A stretch of DNA of 64,000 bases from Dugong dugon (lineage: Eukaryota > Chordata > Mammalia > Sirenia > Dugongidae): assembly GCA_030035585.1 (NCBI GenBank), contig CM057469.1:19896501-19960500 (forward strand), written 5' to 3'. Of this stretch, positions 1-11,019 are shown one piece after another; within the stretch, counting starts at the first letter, position 1; every line of letters starts with the position of its first letter. A model generated the notes under the pieces. The model ran no database searches. It worked only from the letters and a program-made list of their open reading frames with translations, and was not told where the DNA came from. The translations under genes and the position numbers were made by a program.

Positions 1-483
1 CACTCCATGATGTAAGGATTCCCTAATTAAAGTTCTGTTAAATAGCTGTCTTAACCATTATTAATGTCATCAAAGCAGGGCTTCTTTAGAGTAATTTAGG
101 GTCACGACTCTCACAGATAAAAATCTGCTGTTGAGGAAAATGGGACACACAGCACTGAGGAAAGGATATTTCACAGATGTTTAATGAAATAAGAGGCACA
201 AAAGAAAATAAAGCAGTTAACCCGTTCATTTTTTTGCTAGTTTGTTTCAAACCAACTGTAATTAGGAGACAAAGTAGAAGATTAATAAATCACACCCCAT
301 TATCAGTTGTCATTTCAGTCATAAGCCACATGCCCATTAGGCCTCTTTACTGATAGCTGAATACAGGAATTGGGAAAAAAATGAAGACTGGCTGTGGTTT
401 TGGGGAGAACAGGGTCTTCTCCTCCATTGAGCTAGACTTGCTTCTCATCACATGAGTGACAAAAACAATAATGTTACCCGGAG
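1..483. other. Unannotated AT-rich DNA
   Basis: I see no open reading frame of note, no splice-flanked exon and no repeat that I recognise here. The composition matches the rest of the window. Confidence 0.5.
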
Positions 484-701
484 AGTTGCTAGATTTAGCA
501 AATAAAAGCAGGGGACACCTAGTAAAATTTGAATTTCAGGTAAACAATAAATAATTTTTTAGTATAAATATGTCCCAAGTATTGCATGGGATATGGTGCA
601 ATATTTGGGACATATTTACACTACAGATTATTATTAAAAAGTCATTGTTTATCTGAAAGTTAAATTTAACTGCACACCCTGTATTTTATCTGGCAACCCT
701 A
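484..701. repeat. Palindromic MITE-like DNA transposon relic
   Basis: The two halves are inverted copies. 'tatgtcccaagtattgca' on the left faces 'tgcaatatttgggacata' on the right, and the outer parts ('gctagatttagcaaataa' against 'tatctggcaaccct') also pair loosely. It resembles a palindromic MER-type non-autonomous DNA transposon common to placental mammals; I do not commit to a subfamily. No target duplication was resolved. Confidence 0.6.
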
Positions 702-1002
702 GTTATACGATAAATGGGCTTATATATCTAACACACATTTTTTAAGTAGCATTAATAGAAAAAAATAACAAGCAGTCTTTTTTAGCTGTCATTTTACAGT
801 TGGATAAAGAGATCTATCTTAACCTTGTAGAGTTTGTGTCCTATTTATGAGAGAAATACCAGTGTGGACCATACAAGTTTGGTCCTAATCTACCTCTTAA
901 ATTCTCTCTCAGCAATCCACCTTGAGCTCTTAGCTTTATTAACACCAAACCACTTAAACGGTTTTCCCAGACACCACATAGTTTTATTTCTCCATAAGAA
1001 CT

Positions 1003-1112
1003 TGGCAGTTGGAAGCCACCAGCCGCTCCTTGGAAACCCTGTGGGACAGTTCTACTTTGTCCTATAGGGTCGCTATGAGTCGGAATCGACTTGACAGCAA
1101 TGGGTTTTGTTC
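1003..1112 (+). repeat. AfroSINE, 5'-truncated
   Basis: The body reads 'ccaccagccgctccttgg' followed by 'tagggtcgctatgagtcgg' and the tail 'aatcgacttgacagcaatg'. This is the 3' two thirds of the AfroSINE; the tRNA-like head is too diverged or missing. Confidence 0.85.
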
Positions 1113-1274
1113 ATACAACTCCCCCTGCCTGGAAGCCCCTCCTGGTTTTCTTGGCCCAGCTAACAGATACTGATCCTTTAGGACTCAAAGAGGTTGGGTT
1201 AGAGGCCTCTCCTATGGACTTTCATTACGTCCTTACTTACTGTTTTATATTGAAATTATCTGTTTAGGTGACTG

Positions 1275-1421
1275 CTGCCACCAATAAAGCAGAAAACACC
1301 TATGATGTGCCAGGTACTGTGCCATGCTTTGCGGGTATCATGGAGGACGACAGATAAGGTTCCTGCCCAACTAAGAAGAGGCTGATGTCAGGGAGGGACC
1401 ATATCTCTTTTGCCTTGGTAT
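1275..1421. repeat. Ancient MIR/L2-like fragment
   Basis: 'cctatgatgtgccaggtact' is typical of old MIR or L2 ends. 'tctggcacatagtaggtg' follows at about 1493 beyond a SINE tail, so the old repeat may continue on the other side. Heavily diverged and approximate. Confidence 0.4.
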
Positions 1422-1473
1422 ATAGGGTCGCTATGAGTTGGAGTCGACTCGATGGCAAGGGTTTTTTTTTAAT
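1422..1473 (+). repeat. AfroSINE 3' tail fragment
   Basis: Only the conserved tail is present ('tagggtcgctatgagttgg', 'gactcgatggcaaggg') with a short T run. It is a very 5'-truncated copy. Confidence 0.75.
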
Positions 1474-1742
1474 CTTCAAAGCATAGCCCATATCTGGCAC
1501 ATAGTAGGTGAGTAAAAATGTGTTAAGGGTGATGGAAAAATTTGGAAATGGATAGTGGAGATGTGGCACAACATGATAAACATAATTAAAACCAAAGAAA
1601 GGGAAACAAAACCACAAAAAAAAAAAAAAGCAAAACTAACTAAATTCCCTCCCCCAAAAAATGTTGAATGGACCAAAATCTGACGTGTAGGGCAAGGACA
1701 GCCTAGCCAAGCACTGAATCTCCTCCTAATACAGGTATTTTG

Positions 1743-1873
1743 ATGACTCATAGCGATCCCATAGGACAGAGAACTGCCCCACGGAGTTTCCAAGGAGGGC
1801 CTGGTGGATTCAAACTGCCAACCTTTTGGTTAGCAGCCATAGGACTTAACCACTAAGCCACCAGGGTTTCCAA
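1743..1873 (-). repeat. AfroSINE
   Basis: Read on the minus strand, the head 'ccctggtggcttagtggtt' is followed by the tRNA-like 'ggttggcagtttgaatcc' and the body 'cctatgggatcgctatgag'. It stops before the far 3' tail. Confidence 0.85.
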
Positions 1874-1892
1874 AGGAGGATATGGAGGTAAG

Positions 1893-2063
1893 AAAAAACA
1901 AACCAACAAAGCGGTTGCCGTCAAGTTGATTCCAACTCATAGCGACCCTGTAGGACAGAGAAGAACTGGCCGGTAGGGTTTCCGAGCAGTGTCTGGTAGA
2001 TTTGAACCACCCGTCTTTTGGTTAGCAGCCTGAGCTCTTAACCACTATGGCACCAGGGCTCCC
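1893..2063 (-). repeat. AfroSINE with 10-bp target duplication
   Basis: A near-complete minus-strand copy runs from the tRNA-like head to the tail 'ggcaaccgctttgttgg'. It is flanked by the perfect direct repeat 'tggaggtaag' at 1883-1892 and 2064-2073, which fixes both ends. The A-rich side is at the left, as expected for a minus-strand insertion. Confidence 0.92.
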
Positions 2064-2697
2064 TGGAGGTAAGGGGTAGGGCAAATTCCAGGTAAAATTG
2101 TGAAGTAAATATAATGTCTCTTAGGTGCACCTTTAAGCTTCTTCTAGCCCTTTGTGAGGCCACCAGTGCCCAAGTATCCAGCATTGTCTTAGCCACCCAC
2201 GGGCTCCTGGCTTCCTTGACCCATCACAGTATTCCCTCCCTTTGGTTACAAAGCAATGGATAGAAATGAATTCATCAAATAAATTCTTTCCTTTCAGACT
2301 AAAAAAGATTTAACACTGTATAGCATAAACTTTAGCATATGTTCCTTTCCTTTCTCTATGTCAGTCTTTCTTATGCAGAAGTCCAAATGTTCTTCCCTCA
2401 CAAACAGAACAAAAGCTCCTGCTGTCTGGGATACAGAGATAATAGGACTACCGGTAGAGAATTATCCACTTGGCCATTACAGAAGCAATTTCTAGACTAT
2501 GGCAAATTTCTACCAGAAGAACTTGAGAGTCCTGATGGTATATAGTTAATCGGGTTAATATGAAGTTAAACTGGCTAAAGGGATAAGCTCCTTGAAGAAG
2601 ACCCATTTAAGAGGGCATTTTAATGCCGGTAATTTCTACAAGGCTGTAAGGAGACACACTGTGGGGGTGAGAGAAGCCTCTTAGTGTCCTCAAAACA

Positions 2698-2889
2698 AAA
2701 AACAAAACGAAAAAAAAAAAACCAAGTGTATTGCCGTCGAGTCAATTCTGACTCATGGTGACCCCGTGTGTTACAGAGTAGAGCTACTCCATAGGCTTTT
2801 CTTGGCTATAATCTTTATGGAAGCAAATCACTAGAACTTTTTTCCATGGTGCCACTGGATGGATTCGAACCATCAACCTTTAGGTTAGT
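2698..2889 (-). repeat. AfroSINE
   Basis: Minus-strand copy with the tail 'gactcgacggcaatacac' beside an A-rich run at 2697-2722. 'gtcctca' occurs on both sides (about 2684 and 2895) and is a likely short target duplication. Confidence 0.8.
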
Positions 2890-2979
2890 CAGAGTCCTCA
2901 GCTATATAGCTAATTTGTTTTTGTCCTAGATAAATCATGAGTGGATCATTTCATATACATAATATTATATCAGATATGT

Positions 2980-3188
2980 TGCTGTTGTTGTTAGTTGCAG
3001 TTCAGTTGATTCTACTCATAGTGACCCCATGTGTGCAGAGTAGAACTGCTCCATACGGTTTTCAAGGCTGTGACCTCTCAGAGGCAGATCACCAGGTCTG
3101 TCTTCTGAGACACCTCTGGGTAGATTCAAATAGTCAACTTTTCTGCCAGTAGTTGAGAATTTAACCATTTGTGCCACCCAGGGACTCC
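2980..3188 (-). repeat. AfroSINE with 12-bp target duplication
   Basis: Minus-strand copy of the longer type, with 'gagtccctgggtggcaca' at the 5' end and a 'caacaacaac' tail. A perfect 12-bp direct repeat 'tatcagatatgt' flanks it at 2968-2979 and 3189-3200. Confidence 0.92.
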
Positions 3189-3384
3189 TATCAGATATGT
3201 AATAATATGTAATATTATATTGGATAATATATTCTGATTAATACAATTCAGGGATTCAGCCCAATGAATAGACACAGTTACTTCATAATGACTATAGTCA
3301 CATGACATCCAACCTCTGAGTTTTCCCCAGCATACAGCCTGAGGTAATCTGGAACGAGAAGTGTGAGCCATGTTGGATAAGGGT

Positions 3385-3480
3385 ATGTGACTGTTCCCCA
3401 CTAGACTGTGAACTCTGTGAAGGCAAGACTCTGGCTCATTCATCTCTGGATCCACAGTGCCTAATATGGGGCCTAGTCCA
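3385..3480 (+). repeat. L2 3' end fragment
   Basis: 'ctagactgtgaactctgtga' followed by 'cagtgcctaatatggggcct' is the familiar L2 3' untranslated signature. It is old and diverged. Confidence 0.55.
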
Positions 3481-3546
3481 GAGAAAGAGCCAGAAATTCT
3501 TGTTGAATTGGCCTGGATGGGAGAGGAAGAAGGCCAGGAAAGAAGC

Positions 3547-4053
3547 TGTTGTTAGGTCCGTCAAGTCGGTTCCGACTCACAGCGACCCTATGTACAACAG
3601 AACGAAACACTGCCCAGTCCTGTGCCGTCCTCACAATCATCGTTATGCTTGAGCCCATTGTTGCAGCCACTGTGTCAATTCGTCTCGTTGAGGGTCTTCT
3701 TTTTTTTTGCTGACCCGCTAATTTACCAAGCATGATGTCCTCCAGGGACTGATCCCTCCTGATAACACGTCTAAAGTATGTGAGACGTAGTCTCGCCATC
3801 GTTGCATCTAAGGAGCATTCTGGTTGTACTTCTTTCAAGACAGATTGGTTCGTCTTTCGGTATATTCTATGGTATATTCAATATTCTTCGCCAACTCCAC
3901 AATTCAAAGGCATCAATTCTTCTTCAATCTTCCTTATTCATTGTTCAGCTTTCGCATTCATATGAGGTGATTGAAAACACCGTGGCTTGGTTCAGGTGTA
4001 CCTTAGTCTTCAAGGTGACATCTTTGCTTTTCAACACTTTAAAAAGTTCCTTT
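3547..4053 (-). repeat. BovB-like RTE LINE, 3' end
   Basis: On the minus strand this is the 3' end of the same RTE found full length at 20.3-24.4 kb. It keeps the C-terminal coding segment with the pattern RLRLTYF / RRDQSLE / MLGK. It is 5'-truncated near 'gaactttttaaagtg' and ends in 'cctaacaacag'. Frameshifts prevent a continuous product. Confidence 0.88.
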
Positions 4054-4055
4054 GC

Positions 4056-6737
4056 AGAAAGAAAGAAGGGGAGGGTTAAAATAAAATCAAGAGTCACTTC
4101 AGGCCCCATAGGGCCATCGATGTCCATTGCCCAGGAACTTAAAGATAGGAGCCATGAGTGCTATCATCCTCATCAGCCAACCGTGAGTGAGATTCCCTTC
4201 GGCAAAAAGGTACAACAGTTGAATTAAATCAGTTAACCTAATTATCTCTTCAGAGGTTGCATAGACTATTGTACCCTTTAGCAGCTACTGGAACAATTGA
4301 CACTGTTGTGATTGAAAAGTTGTCATAGTAACCCTCTTTCTTGTTGTTCATACCTTTCTAAAATGTCAGCATTTTAGCTAGTGTTTTCCCCATTTGTTAT
4401 CAGTCTAAGGGCAACCTCTGAGAGTTTGAGAAATAACTCTCATATTATTTTTAATTTGGTAAAAATCAAATCCTCATTATTTTCCTCTTTATACTAAAAT
4501 GCAAAATAGAAAAAAAGCTTTTTTCTGAGTCGTCAAAAGTAACATTTTTCTTACAAATTTTATTTTGCATTTTTACACAGGCTTAATAGTATTTTACCTT
4601 TCAACAACCCAAAGCCCCAGTGCTAAATTATGCTTTCCTTCAAGGAGGATATAATTTCATATTTAACCAGCACAGCATTTTCAGACTCACCAATTAGGTC
4701 TCTAGATGGAATTATCACCTTTCTAGCTATGATCCTTCTTACCTAGCAAGAACTACAGAATGAAATGAAAAGGTTGGGGAAGCTATCCAGCAACGTGAGC
4801 ACACATGGATGCTCAGTTTCGACAGTACCATTAATACTTGCTGTGCTTTACATTAATAATTAGTATTCCCACATGAAGAGATAGTTCCAACCTTAGACTT
4901 CTGCATTGATTACATCCGGAGTTTAATTTTGCCTCTTAATCTTTGTTGGCGCTGGCACTGGGCTTGCTCTTCTATGGCTGACTATATCGAACAATAAAGG
5001 TAGCCATTTGAAAAGTCAAACAACTGGAGTGGTTTTTGGAAAACCAGTGGCCAGACTGATTCCCTGTTTTGGTCTCCTTCCCAGGGATGAAGGTGACGCT
5101 AGCTTGTTGTAGTAGTGGTTGTCTGAGGTGAGTGCAGAATGGTTACACTCAGGATTCCCAACTACATGGATGATCAGGCAAGTTAAAGGACATCTGGGAT
5201 GACAGCAATGAGAGAGGTGACTCTGGGCTAGAGTGGGCCCTGAATTAAGTTGGTACATTCAAAGTTACCATAGAAACCATGTCTCAATGTCCTCACTTCT
5301 GCAGAATTGATCTTCTGTTTAAATGTTAATATGCTTCTTACATTTAATCATATATGCAATATGAAGTAGATGAATATGGAAAATGGAAAACATACACTAA
5401 TGTCTGAACTACTTAACACATTGATTAATTCTCCAATACTAAGTCTCCCTTTTAAACCAATGGCCAAGAAGTGGCCACGGGTCAGCACCACTGGAAGCCA
5501 TTTAGGAGAGTCTTTACGTCCAATGCTGTGCTAGGAAAGGCATGGCTGTAATTAGCTCATCCAGCTCATACTTGAAGCCAAATGAAATGCAAACTTGCTT
5601 TTCAATAGCAAACCTCCCTGAGGAAATGCCAGTTTGCCGCAGTGAGAATTTTCAGCTACTGTATTTTCACATACTGAATTTTACCACTGAGTGTCCTGGA
5701 GAAAACATTTGGAGGCTCTTTAAAAAATGGTTACATTATCAATTAATCTATAGTAGGTTTTAAATAAATATTTCTATTAAATGCAACAAAAAGCAGCATT
5801 TGTATTGCGTGCACCTAAATTATCATCCTCATTGCAGAGCAGATGCGGCATGCAAGACGAGGGGAACAATCGGCACTGTAATTTGCCCAGTAACATTGTT
5901 TTAGATCTAATTAGTGCTTATGCAGATCCTTTACAAAAATGTGAAAACTGCACCAGGATGTAATTGTTTAATGAATTTAGTGCAAAGCACATCTGCATAA
6001 ATTCCATTTTAGCTGGAAAAACTAAGTTCAACTGCTATTTGCTCCAGAGCCAAAACATTGTGAATTGTGCCCACTGTGCTTAAGCCCTGCTCGGCTGGCT
6101 TTGATATTTCAAATAAATACTACAAAGTTAAAGCCTCCAGCTGCAGACCAACCCATCTGTAGACGTTTGTTATATTTGGCAGTATTGTCGAATGATTGTG
6201 CCTTCCTGCCGGGGGAAAAAAAAAAGAAGAAAGGGAAAAAAAACAAGGTTCCGTCAGCAAAAATAAGTTAAAATTTGAAATATTCATCACCCCACCAAAG
6301 TAAAGTTCTGAATCCGAGTATAGTTTACCTCGCAGTGAATCTTAAACACCTGTTCACATTCGGTGAGCCTACCATGTAAACTCCAATCATATCTTTTTCC
6401 CTTGTTCTCCCCAATGTTTAATTTCTGTGAAAATCACCGAAAAAATTGAATTGGACTCAAGTTTACTAAAAACGGAATTTGAACCTTTCCTTTAGCTTTT
6501 CAAGGGATGTAACTAGTCAATTTGGTGATAAACGTTTAAATTTAAAAATCTGTGATTTCTGCAAAAGGAGTTGAGTCAGTGTTGGGTGTTTATGTGATTG
6601 ACTGGAAAGGAAACCCTTTTCTATGTGGGTTTTTTTTTTTTTTTTTTCTGCTTTGCTTTCTGCTTTATGGTGCAGCACAAATGAACTGCCAAACCCAAAA
6701 ATGTCTGTTCTTTAAAAGTATTTCTGTAAATGGGTGG
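4056..6737. other. Repeat-poor non-coding stretch
   Basis: I find no recognisable transposon in these 2.7 kb and no convincing exon. The central part near 5764-6010 is described separately as a candidate conserved element. The T run at 6630-6647 is a simple homopolymer. Confidence 0.5.
5764..6010. promoter_or_regulatory. Candidate conserved non-coding element
   Basis: The stretch lies in repeat-free DNA and is rich in homeodomain-like and octamer-like words: 'ctaattagtg', 'tatgcagatcc', 'taattgtttaatgaattta' and 'atctgcataaa'. CpG-containing words such as 'ttgcgtgcac' and 'agatgcggcatgc' survive in otherwise CpG-poor DNA. This looks like a developmental enhancer core, but conservation cannot be measured from one sequence. 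Confidence 0.3.
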
Positions 6738-6952
6738 GGTCCCTGGGTGGGGCAAATTATTAACGTGCTCAACTGCTAACGGAAAGGCTGGAGATTCTAG
6801 TCCACCCAGAAGTGCCTTGGAAGAAAGGCCTGGTGATCTACTTCTGAAAAATCAGCCATTGAAAACCCTATGGAGCACAGTTCTACTCTGACACACATGG
6901 GGTCACTATGAGTTGGGGTTGACTCGACGGCAACTGGTTTGTTTGTTTGTAC
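6738..6952 (+). repeat. AfroSINE with 10-bp target duplication
   Basis: Full-length plus-strand copy running from 'gtccctgggtgg' to 'gactcgacggcaactggttt' with a 'gtttgtttgt' tail. The perfect direct repeat 'aaatgggtgg' lies at 6728-6737 and 6953-6962. Confidence 0.92.
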
Positions 6953-7165
6953 AAATGGGTGGTGAGAAGCTGCTTGAGGGTGGGCAGTATAGAGACGTTT
7001 GGGCCTGAGTTAGAAGAACTTTGTGGAATGATAAACTGCAAACATCATTCTTCATCATTCATCTGAATGTTCTAATCTGAGCTGAAATAACCCTTAAAAG
7101 CTTATAGTTGATGTTCCAATTGAACCAGAAGTTTTTGTTCTGTTTCTGTTGGTTTCTATTATAGA

Positions 7166-7600
7166 GCCAGTCTTAGGGGTGTCCAAGTTTGGGTTCCCCA
7201 GGAAACTGAGTCTGACACAGAGGTGTGCTGTGATAAGTTTATTGGGGAGTGCTGTGGTACCCACCTGTGAGAGAGCGAGGGAGAGGTGCAGGACTGGGCG
7301 GAAAGAGAGGTTGAGTTGCAGCAGAGGCCTCAGCTACCCCCAAGGGGCAGGGTGCTCTGGAGCTGGGACGTCCCTTCAGACTTAGACTGAACTGAGGCCA
7401 GGAGCTGGGTCTTTTCACCCCCACGTCCATCAGGCATTGGATGTGGGCTGCCCCTAGGGAGGGGCATCAACCTGGGGGAGACAGCTCCCTTTGGCTGGGG
7501 GAACTCTCGTGAGCTGACAGCAGCCAACACTCCTGGTGGCAGGGGGAATGCGTGCCTCCATCCGGAAGGGGGGATCTTGGTGGTGAATCACCACATCTCC
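7166..7600 (-). repeat. Probable 3' LTR of the ERV-L
   Basis: On the minus strand an 'aataaacttatcac' polyadenylation-type signal (7229-7242) lies near the outer end, consistent with an LTR R region. The segment is more GC-rich than its surroundings. The inner boundary is a guess and no second LTR is present for comparison. Confidence 0.45.
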
Positions 7601-7790
7601 CATGATCCAGTTCTTACACCACTTGGGCCCACTTACCTTGTACAATAAATTCACCCCATCTGGGAACCATGCCTCCAAGATTCTAGTTGCTCTGTTTTCC
7701 TGGGGAATTTTCAAGAGGAAGGTTTGGGGGATCAACTACAACCCTGTGGCTATAACTGGGGTACAACTGCTACTCTTCTCCCCCATTCTA

Positions 7791-7977
7791 TCCACACCTA
7801 AGAAGTACAGGGTGAGCAAGGACCAAAGGATGAGGTTCGGGTTCACCACAGCAGGTAAGCCACCTCTATTCCCGCCATCCTCAGCTAGCACCTCTGCTGA
7901 TAGAGATGGCTTACCTGGTGCGGTGAACACAAATCTCATCCTTTGGTCCTTACTCGCCCCGTACTTCTAGGTGTGGA
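7791..7977. repeat. Large inverted repeat inside the ERV-L
   Basis: Arms at 7791-7866 and 7903-7977 are reverse complements with about 87% identity (about ten differences including one gap), separated by a 36-nt loop. The left arm runs from 'tccacaccta' to 'ggtaagccacct' and the right arm from 'agatggcttacc' to 'taggtgtgga'. It sits just 3' of the dUTPase remnant on the element's own strand. Confidence 0.9.
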
Positions 7978-8244
7978 TGCTGCATTTTGTCCATTTAGCA
8001 TCAAAATTTGCCAGGGAAGCATCAAAGAGACACCAAAATAGATCACCTGGGTGGCAAACATGTTCTCCCCTACACCACAGTATAACAGCTGTGCTACCTC
8101 TTCCAGATGATCAGAGTCAATTACTCCTGCCAGGATGGTGACACCTTTCCTTGCCTGATAGTCTCTTGGCACAAAGATCCTGAAAGGGCCCATGGCAGCT
8201 ATAGCTTGAAGTTTAATGAGACGGTTGCTCTGCCCCTGGTGCAC
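7936..8244 (-). pseudogene. ERV-L dUTPase remnant
   Basis: The minus-strand frame keeps a dUTPase-like core with the residues 'GVTILAGVIDSD' and, upstream, 'GPFRIFVPRD'. These resemble the substrate-binding motifs of viral dUTPases. The position after the integrase region is diagnostic of ERV-L. The frame runs into the inverted repeat at its 3' end and has no plausible start, so it is dead. Confidence 0.65.
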
Positions 8245-8542
8245 TCCTTCTTCTCCTTGGAATCCAAACCTCTAAACCCACAGAACCCAGAGTTGCAGGG
8301 ATGAGAACCACAAATTCTCCAAGTGGGTCACTGGGAGTGATGCTAAGTGGGCCCATTCCCCCTCTTCACCCTTTGGTTCCCAGGCCCATGTGTTCTACCT
8401 TTTGGGGACACAGTATCATAGTTGTCATTGATTTGGGGTCCTACGGAATGGTGTTCCATGCTTGCAGGGTATCATCTTCAAGCCAGAGCCTCGGCTGCTC
8501 CTTCAAAGCCTGTTACGTCCATCAGACCAGCAGCTTCTGTGG

Positions 8543-9030
8543 TTGTTGTTGTTAGGTGCCGTCGAGTCAGTTCCGACTCACAGCAACCCTATGCACAACA
8601 GAATGAAACACTGCCCAGTCCTTCGCCATCCTCACGATCGTATTTATGTTTGAGCCCATTGTTGCAGCCACTGTGCCAATCCATCTCATTAAGAGTCTTC
8701 CTCTTTTTCGCTGATCCTTTACTTTACCAAGCATGATGTCCTTCTTCAGGGACTGATCCCCCCTAATAACATGTCCAAAGCATGTGAGACATAGTCTCGC
8801 CATCCTTGCTTCTAAGGAACATTCTGGTTGTACTTCTTCCAAGACAGATTTGTTTGTTCTTTTGGTATATTCCATAGTATATTCAATATTTTTTGCCAAC
8901 ACCACAATTCAAAGATATCAATTCTTCTTCAATCTTCCTTATTCATTGTCCAGCATTCATATTCATATGAGGCAATTGAAAACACCATGGGTTGGGTAAG
9001 GCGCACCTTAGTCTTCAAGGTGACATCTTT
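8543..9030 (-). repeat. BovB-like RTE LINE 3' end inserted in the ERV-L
   Basis: Minus-strand RTE 3' end, colinear with the copy at 3547-4053, with the same coding remnant (pattern RLCLTCFGHVIRGDQSL, then MLGK). 'gcttctgtgg' on the left (about 8533-8542) and 'gcttctaggtgg' on the right (9031-9042) look like the target duplication. It is therefore younger than the provirus. Confidence 0.88.
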
Positions 9031-9442
9031 GCTTCTAGGTGGTGAGTATGTAATAGGACTAGCAGACCCCAAGGTCAAATGTTTATTGCTGCACTTCCTT
9101 TGCTGTAAAGTGGATTGCTGGTCCAATGCAATGTTACATGGGATCCTGTGTCAGTGGCTCAAATACTCTGTAAAACTTCAGACAGTAGTGCCAACTAAGG
9201 CCCTACAAGGCAGGAAAAGTAGACGCATGCCTGCAGTATATGTCAATTCTAATCAAGATAAATCACTTTCTCTTCTAGGTTGGAAGATGTACAATGGAAT
9301 TATCTTCCCACTAAGTAGCTGTTTAGTCTCTTGGAAGGACGGTGCTGCATTTGGGGCTCAGTGCTTATCTCTGTGACTTGAAGGTTGGACATTCAACAGT
9401 GGTAATGACTAGATCAGCCTTGATGAGAAGGAATCTACACTG

Positions 9443-9771
9443 TTAAGCCCATACATAGCCTCCATCCTTGACGTAGTAGCTACCATGTTTATTCACCAAT
9501 TGTACCAGTACTTGGATGGCCAATAACAGAAGCTGACTGGCATCAACTGGTGAATCATTTTGTCTATTTGGATGCTTAGTGCCTCTTCTGTAGTAGATCC
9601 TCTCTGGTGGGCATAAATGATGACACAAAAATCTTCACTCTTCAAGCCTACTCTCATAGACCTATCCACTTGCCTCTTCCCAGACTCCTTGTTCATGATA
9701 TTTCCAGTCATGTTTCCTCCAGGCCCCTGGCTTAGCCATTTGCCATTGCCCGTGAGTCTCTCTGCGGCCAC
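9443..9771 (-). pseudogene. ERV-L RNase H / integrase remnant
   Basis: The minus strand carries frame fragments with 'YAHQRGSTTEEAL' followed by a His-containing segment and 'DGGYVWA'. They lie between the reverse transcriptase and dUTPase remnants, as expected for the end of RNase H and the start of integrase. The fragments are in different frames, so no product can be made. Confidence 0.6.
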
Positions 9772-10424
9772 TTCTCCTTCCTTGGAAGTTGTTGATCAAG
9801 TGCACAGCCCAAAGCTCTTCCTGGTGGTAGGAGAGTTTTCCCTTACCTCTGTCTCTTAAGGCCTCTCCTAAGAGGGGCTATCATGTAGCAGCTGTCTATT
9901 TTTGGCTTACACTCACAAGCTAGCCTGACTCTTCCATAAACTAAGCTTGACCTTTTTCTTCCTCCATCATTGATAAGTAAGGGGCCATGCAACTCTCATA
10001 ATCACATAGTTATAGGCATGAGCTGAAGGAGAGGAGTTGGCTGACAGTGGTGGGTAACATGAGCGTCTGGCCCATCTGCTTATGCAGCTTCCTGTGCCTC
10101 TTGCCTTGTTCATGCCTGAACCTGGATATACCACTTCTAACTTATGATGGATTGCTCCTAGGTCCAGCTGACCTTTTGACATGATGGGTCTAAAGAACCC
10201 AGAATTTCATGGGCAGTTCTGGGCACATGATCACTTGATGTCCCATGTTTAGGTACTCCATCTCTGCCAGGGTCCATTAGCATGCCAGTAGCTATTTTTT
10301 TTGAATGGTATATAATTCTCTGCTGCAGATGGCATGGCCTTGCTCCAGAGTCCTAGGAGACTACATTGTGAATCTTCCACTTGGTTTGCCATAAAATTCA
10401 CATGGCATCTTTTCCCACCACCAA

Positions 10425-10488
10425 AAAAAAAAAATACCCAAGCCCATTGCCGTTGAGTCAATTCCGACTCATAGTGACACTGTACCAC
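10425..10488 (-). repeat. AfroSINE 3' tail fragment
   Basis: The minus strand reads 'atgagtcggaattgactc' then 'ggcaatgggcttggg' and a poly(A)-derived run at 10421-10434. Only the tail was inserted into the ERV-L. Confidence 0.7.
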
Positions 10489-10754
10489 AGATACCTCTAA
10501 TAACGTAGGGTCTGTTACTCATATGGTCCAAGAAGCAGGCTGCTTGCATCACAACCTAGACCTGGTGCATAGCCCTTTCCAGATATGAGCCCCACCCAAA
10601 ACTGACAGCCTTCGGTGTCACTTGATAAATGTGCCAGAGTAGTATTTCCGAGAATGCTACATCCAGAACACAAGGAGACTTGCCAGGTGATGTGCTTCCT
10701 TTTTAGTGATGAGAGGTATTAAATGCAATAATTTTTCCTTTAGGAAATATTCAC

Positions 10755-11019
10755 TGAAGTGATAAACCTTTGAATCTTTGTAGGGTTTATCCCCCACCAT
10801 CTGGAGCACATAACTTACTAGTGCACCCTCTAATGTACTTGCTACATCTTGCTCATCTGACCCTATTAACTTGATGTCATCAAATTAATGAACCAATATG
10901 ATGCTCTGAAAACGCTCAGACAATCCAGTTTCCCTTTGGACTACATTATTGCAGAGAACAGAGGAGTTAACATAGGTCTGTGGCAAGACTATGAATGCAT
11001 ATTGCTGTTCACTCCATTG
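10755..11019 (-). pseudogene. ERV-L reverse transcriptase remnant
   Basis: The minus strand carries the retroviral RT catalytic neighbourhood: 'FDDIKLIGSDEQ' sits at about 10852-10884, followed by a conserved helix. The codon two positions before the double aspartate has become an in-frame TAA (10885-10887), and frameshifts occur upstream. This is a dead fragment that identifies the provirus as ERV-L. Confidence 0.75.

Larger units (their letters stand above)
7166..11019 (-). mobile_element. Decayed ERV-L endogenous retrovirus
   Basis: Minus-strand order from right to left is reverse transcriptase, RNase H/integrase, dUTPase and a 3' LTR-like stretch, which is the ERV-L arrangement (a dUTPase after integrase, no evident env). 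Each part is broken by stops and frameshifts. An RTE LINE (8543-9030) and an AfroSINE tail (10425-10488) have inserted. The 5' half (5' LTR, gag and the start of pol) is missing or replaced by L1 sequence to the right. It is not capable of making protein. Confidence 0.8.

Noticed and set aside
3802-4227. 141-codon plus-strand frame
   Set aside because: Most of it is the antisense of an RTE LINE 3' end (3547-4053), so the frame is a by-product.
8828-9376. 182-codon plus-strand frame, the longest in the window
   Set aside because: It runs through antisense RTE and antisense ERV-L pol sequence; not a gene.
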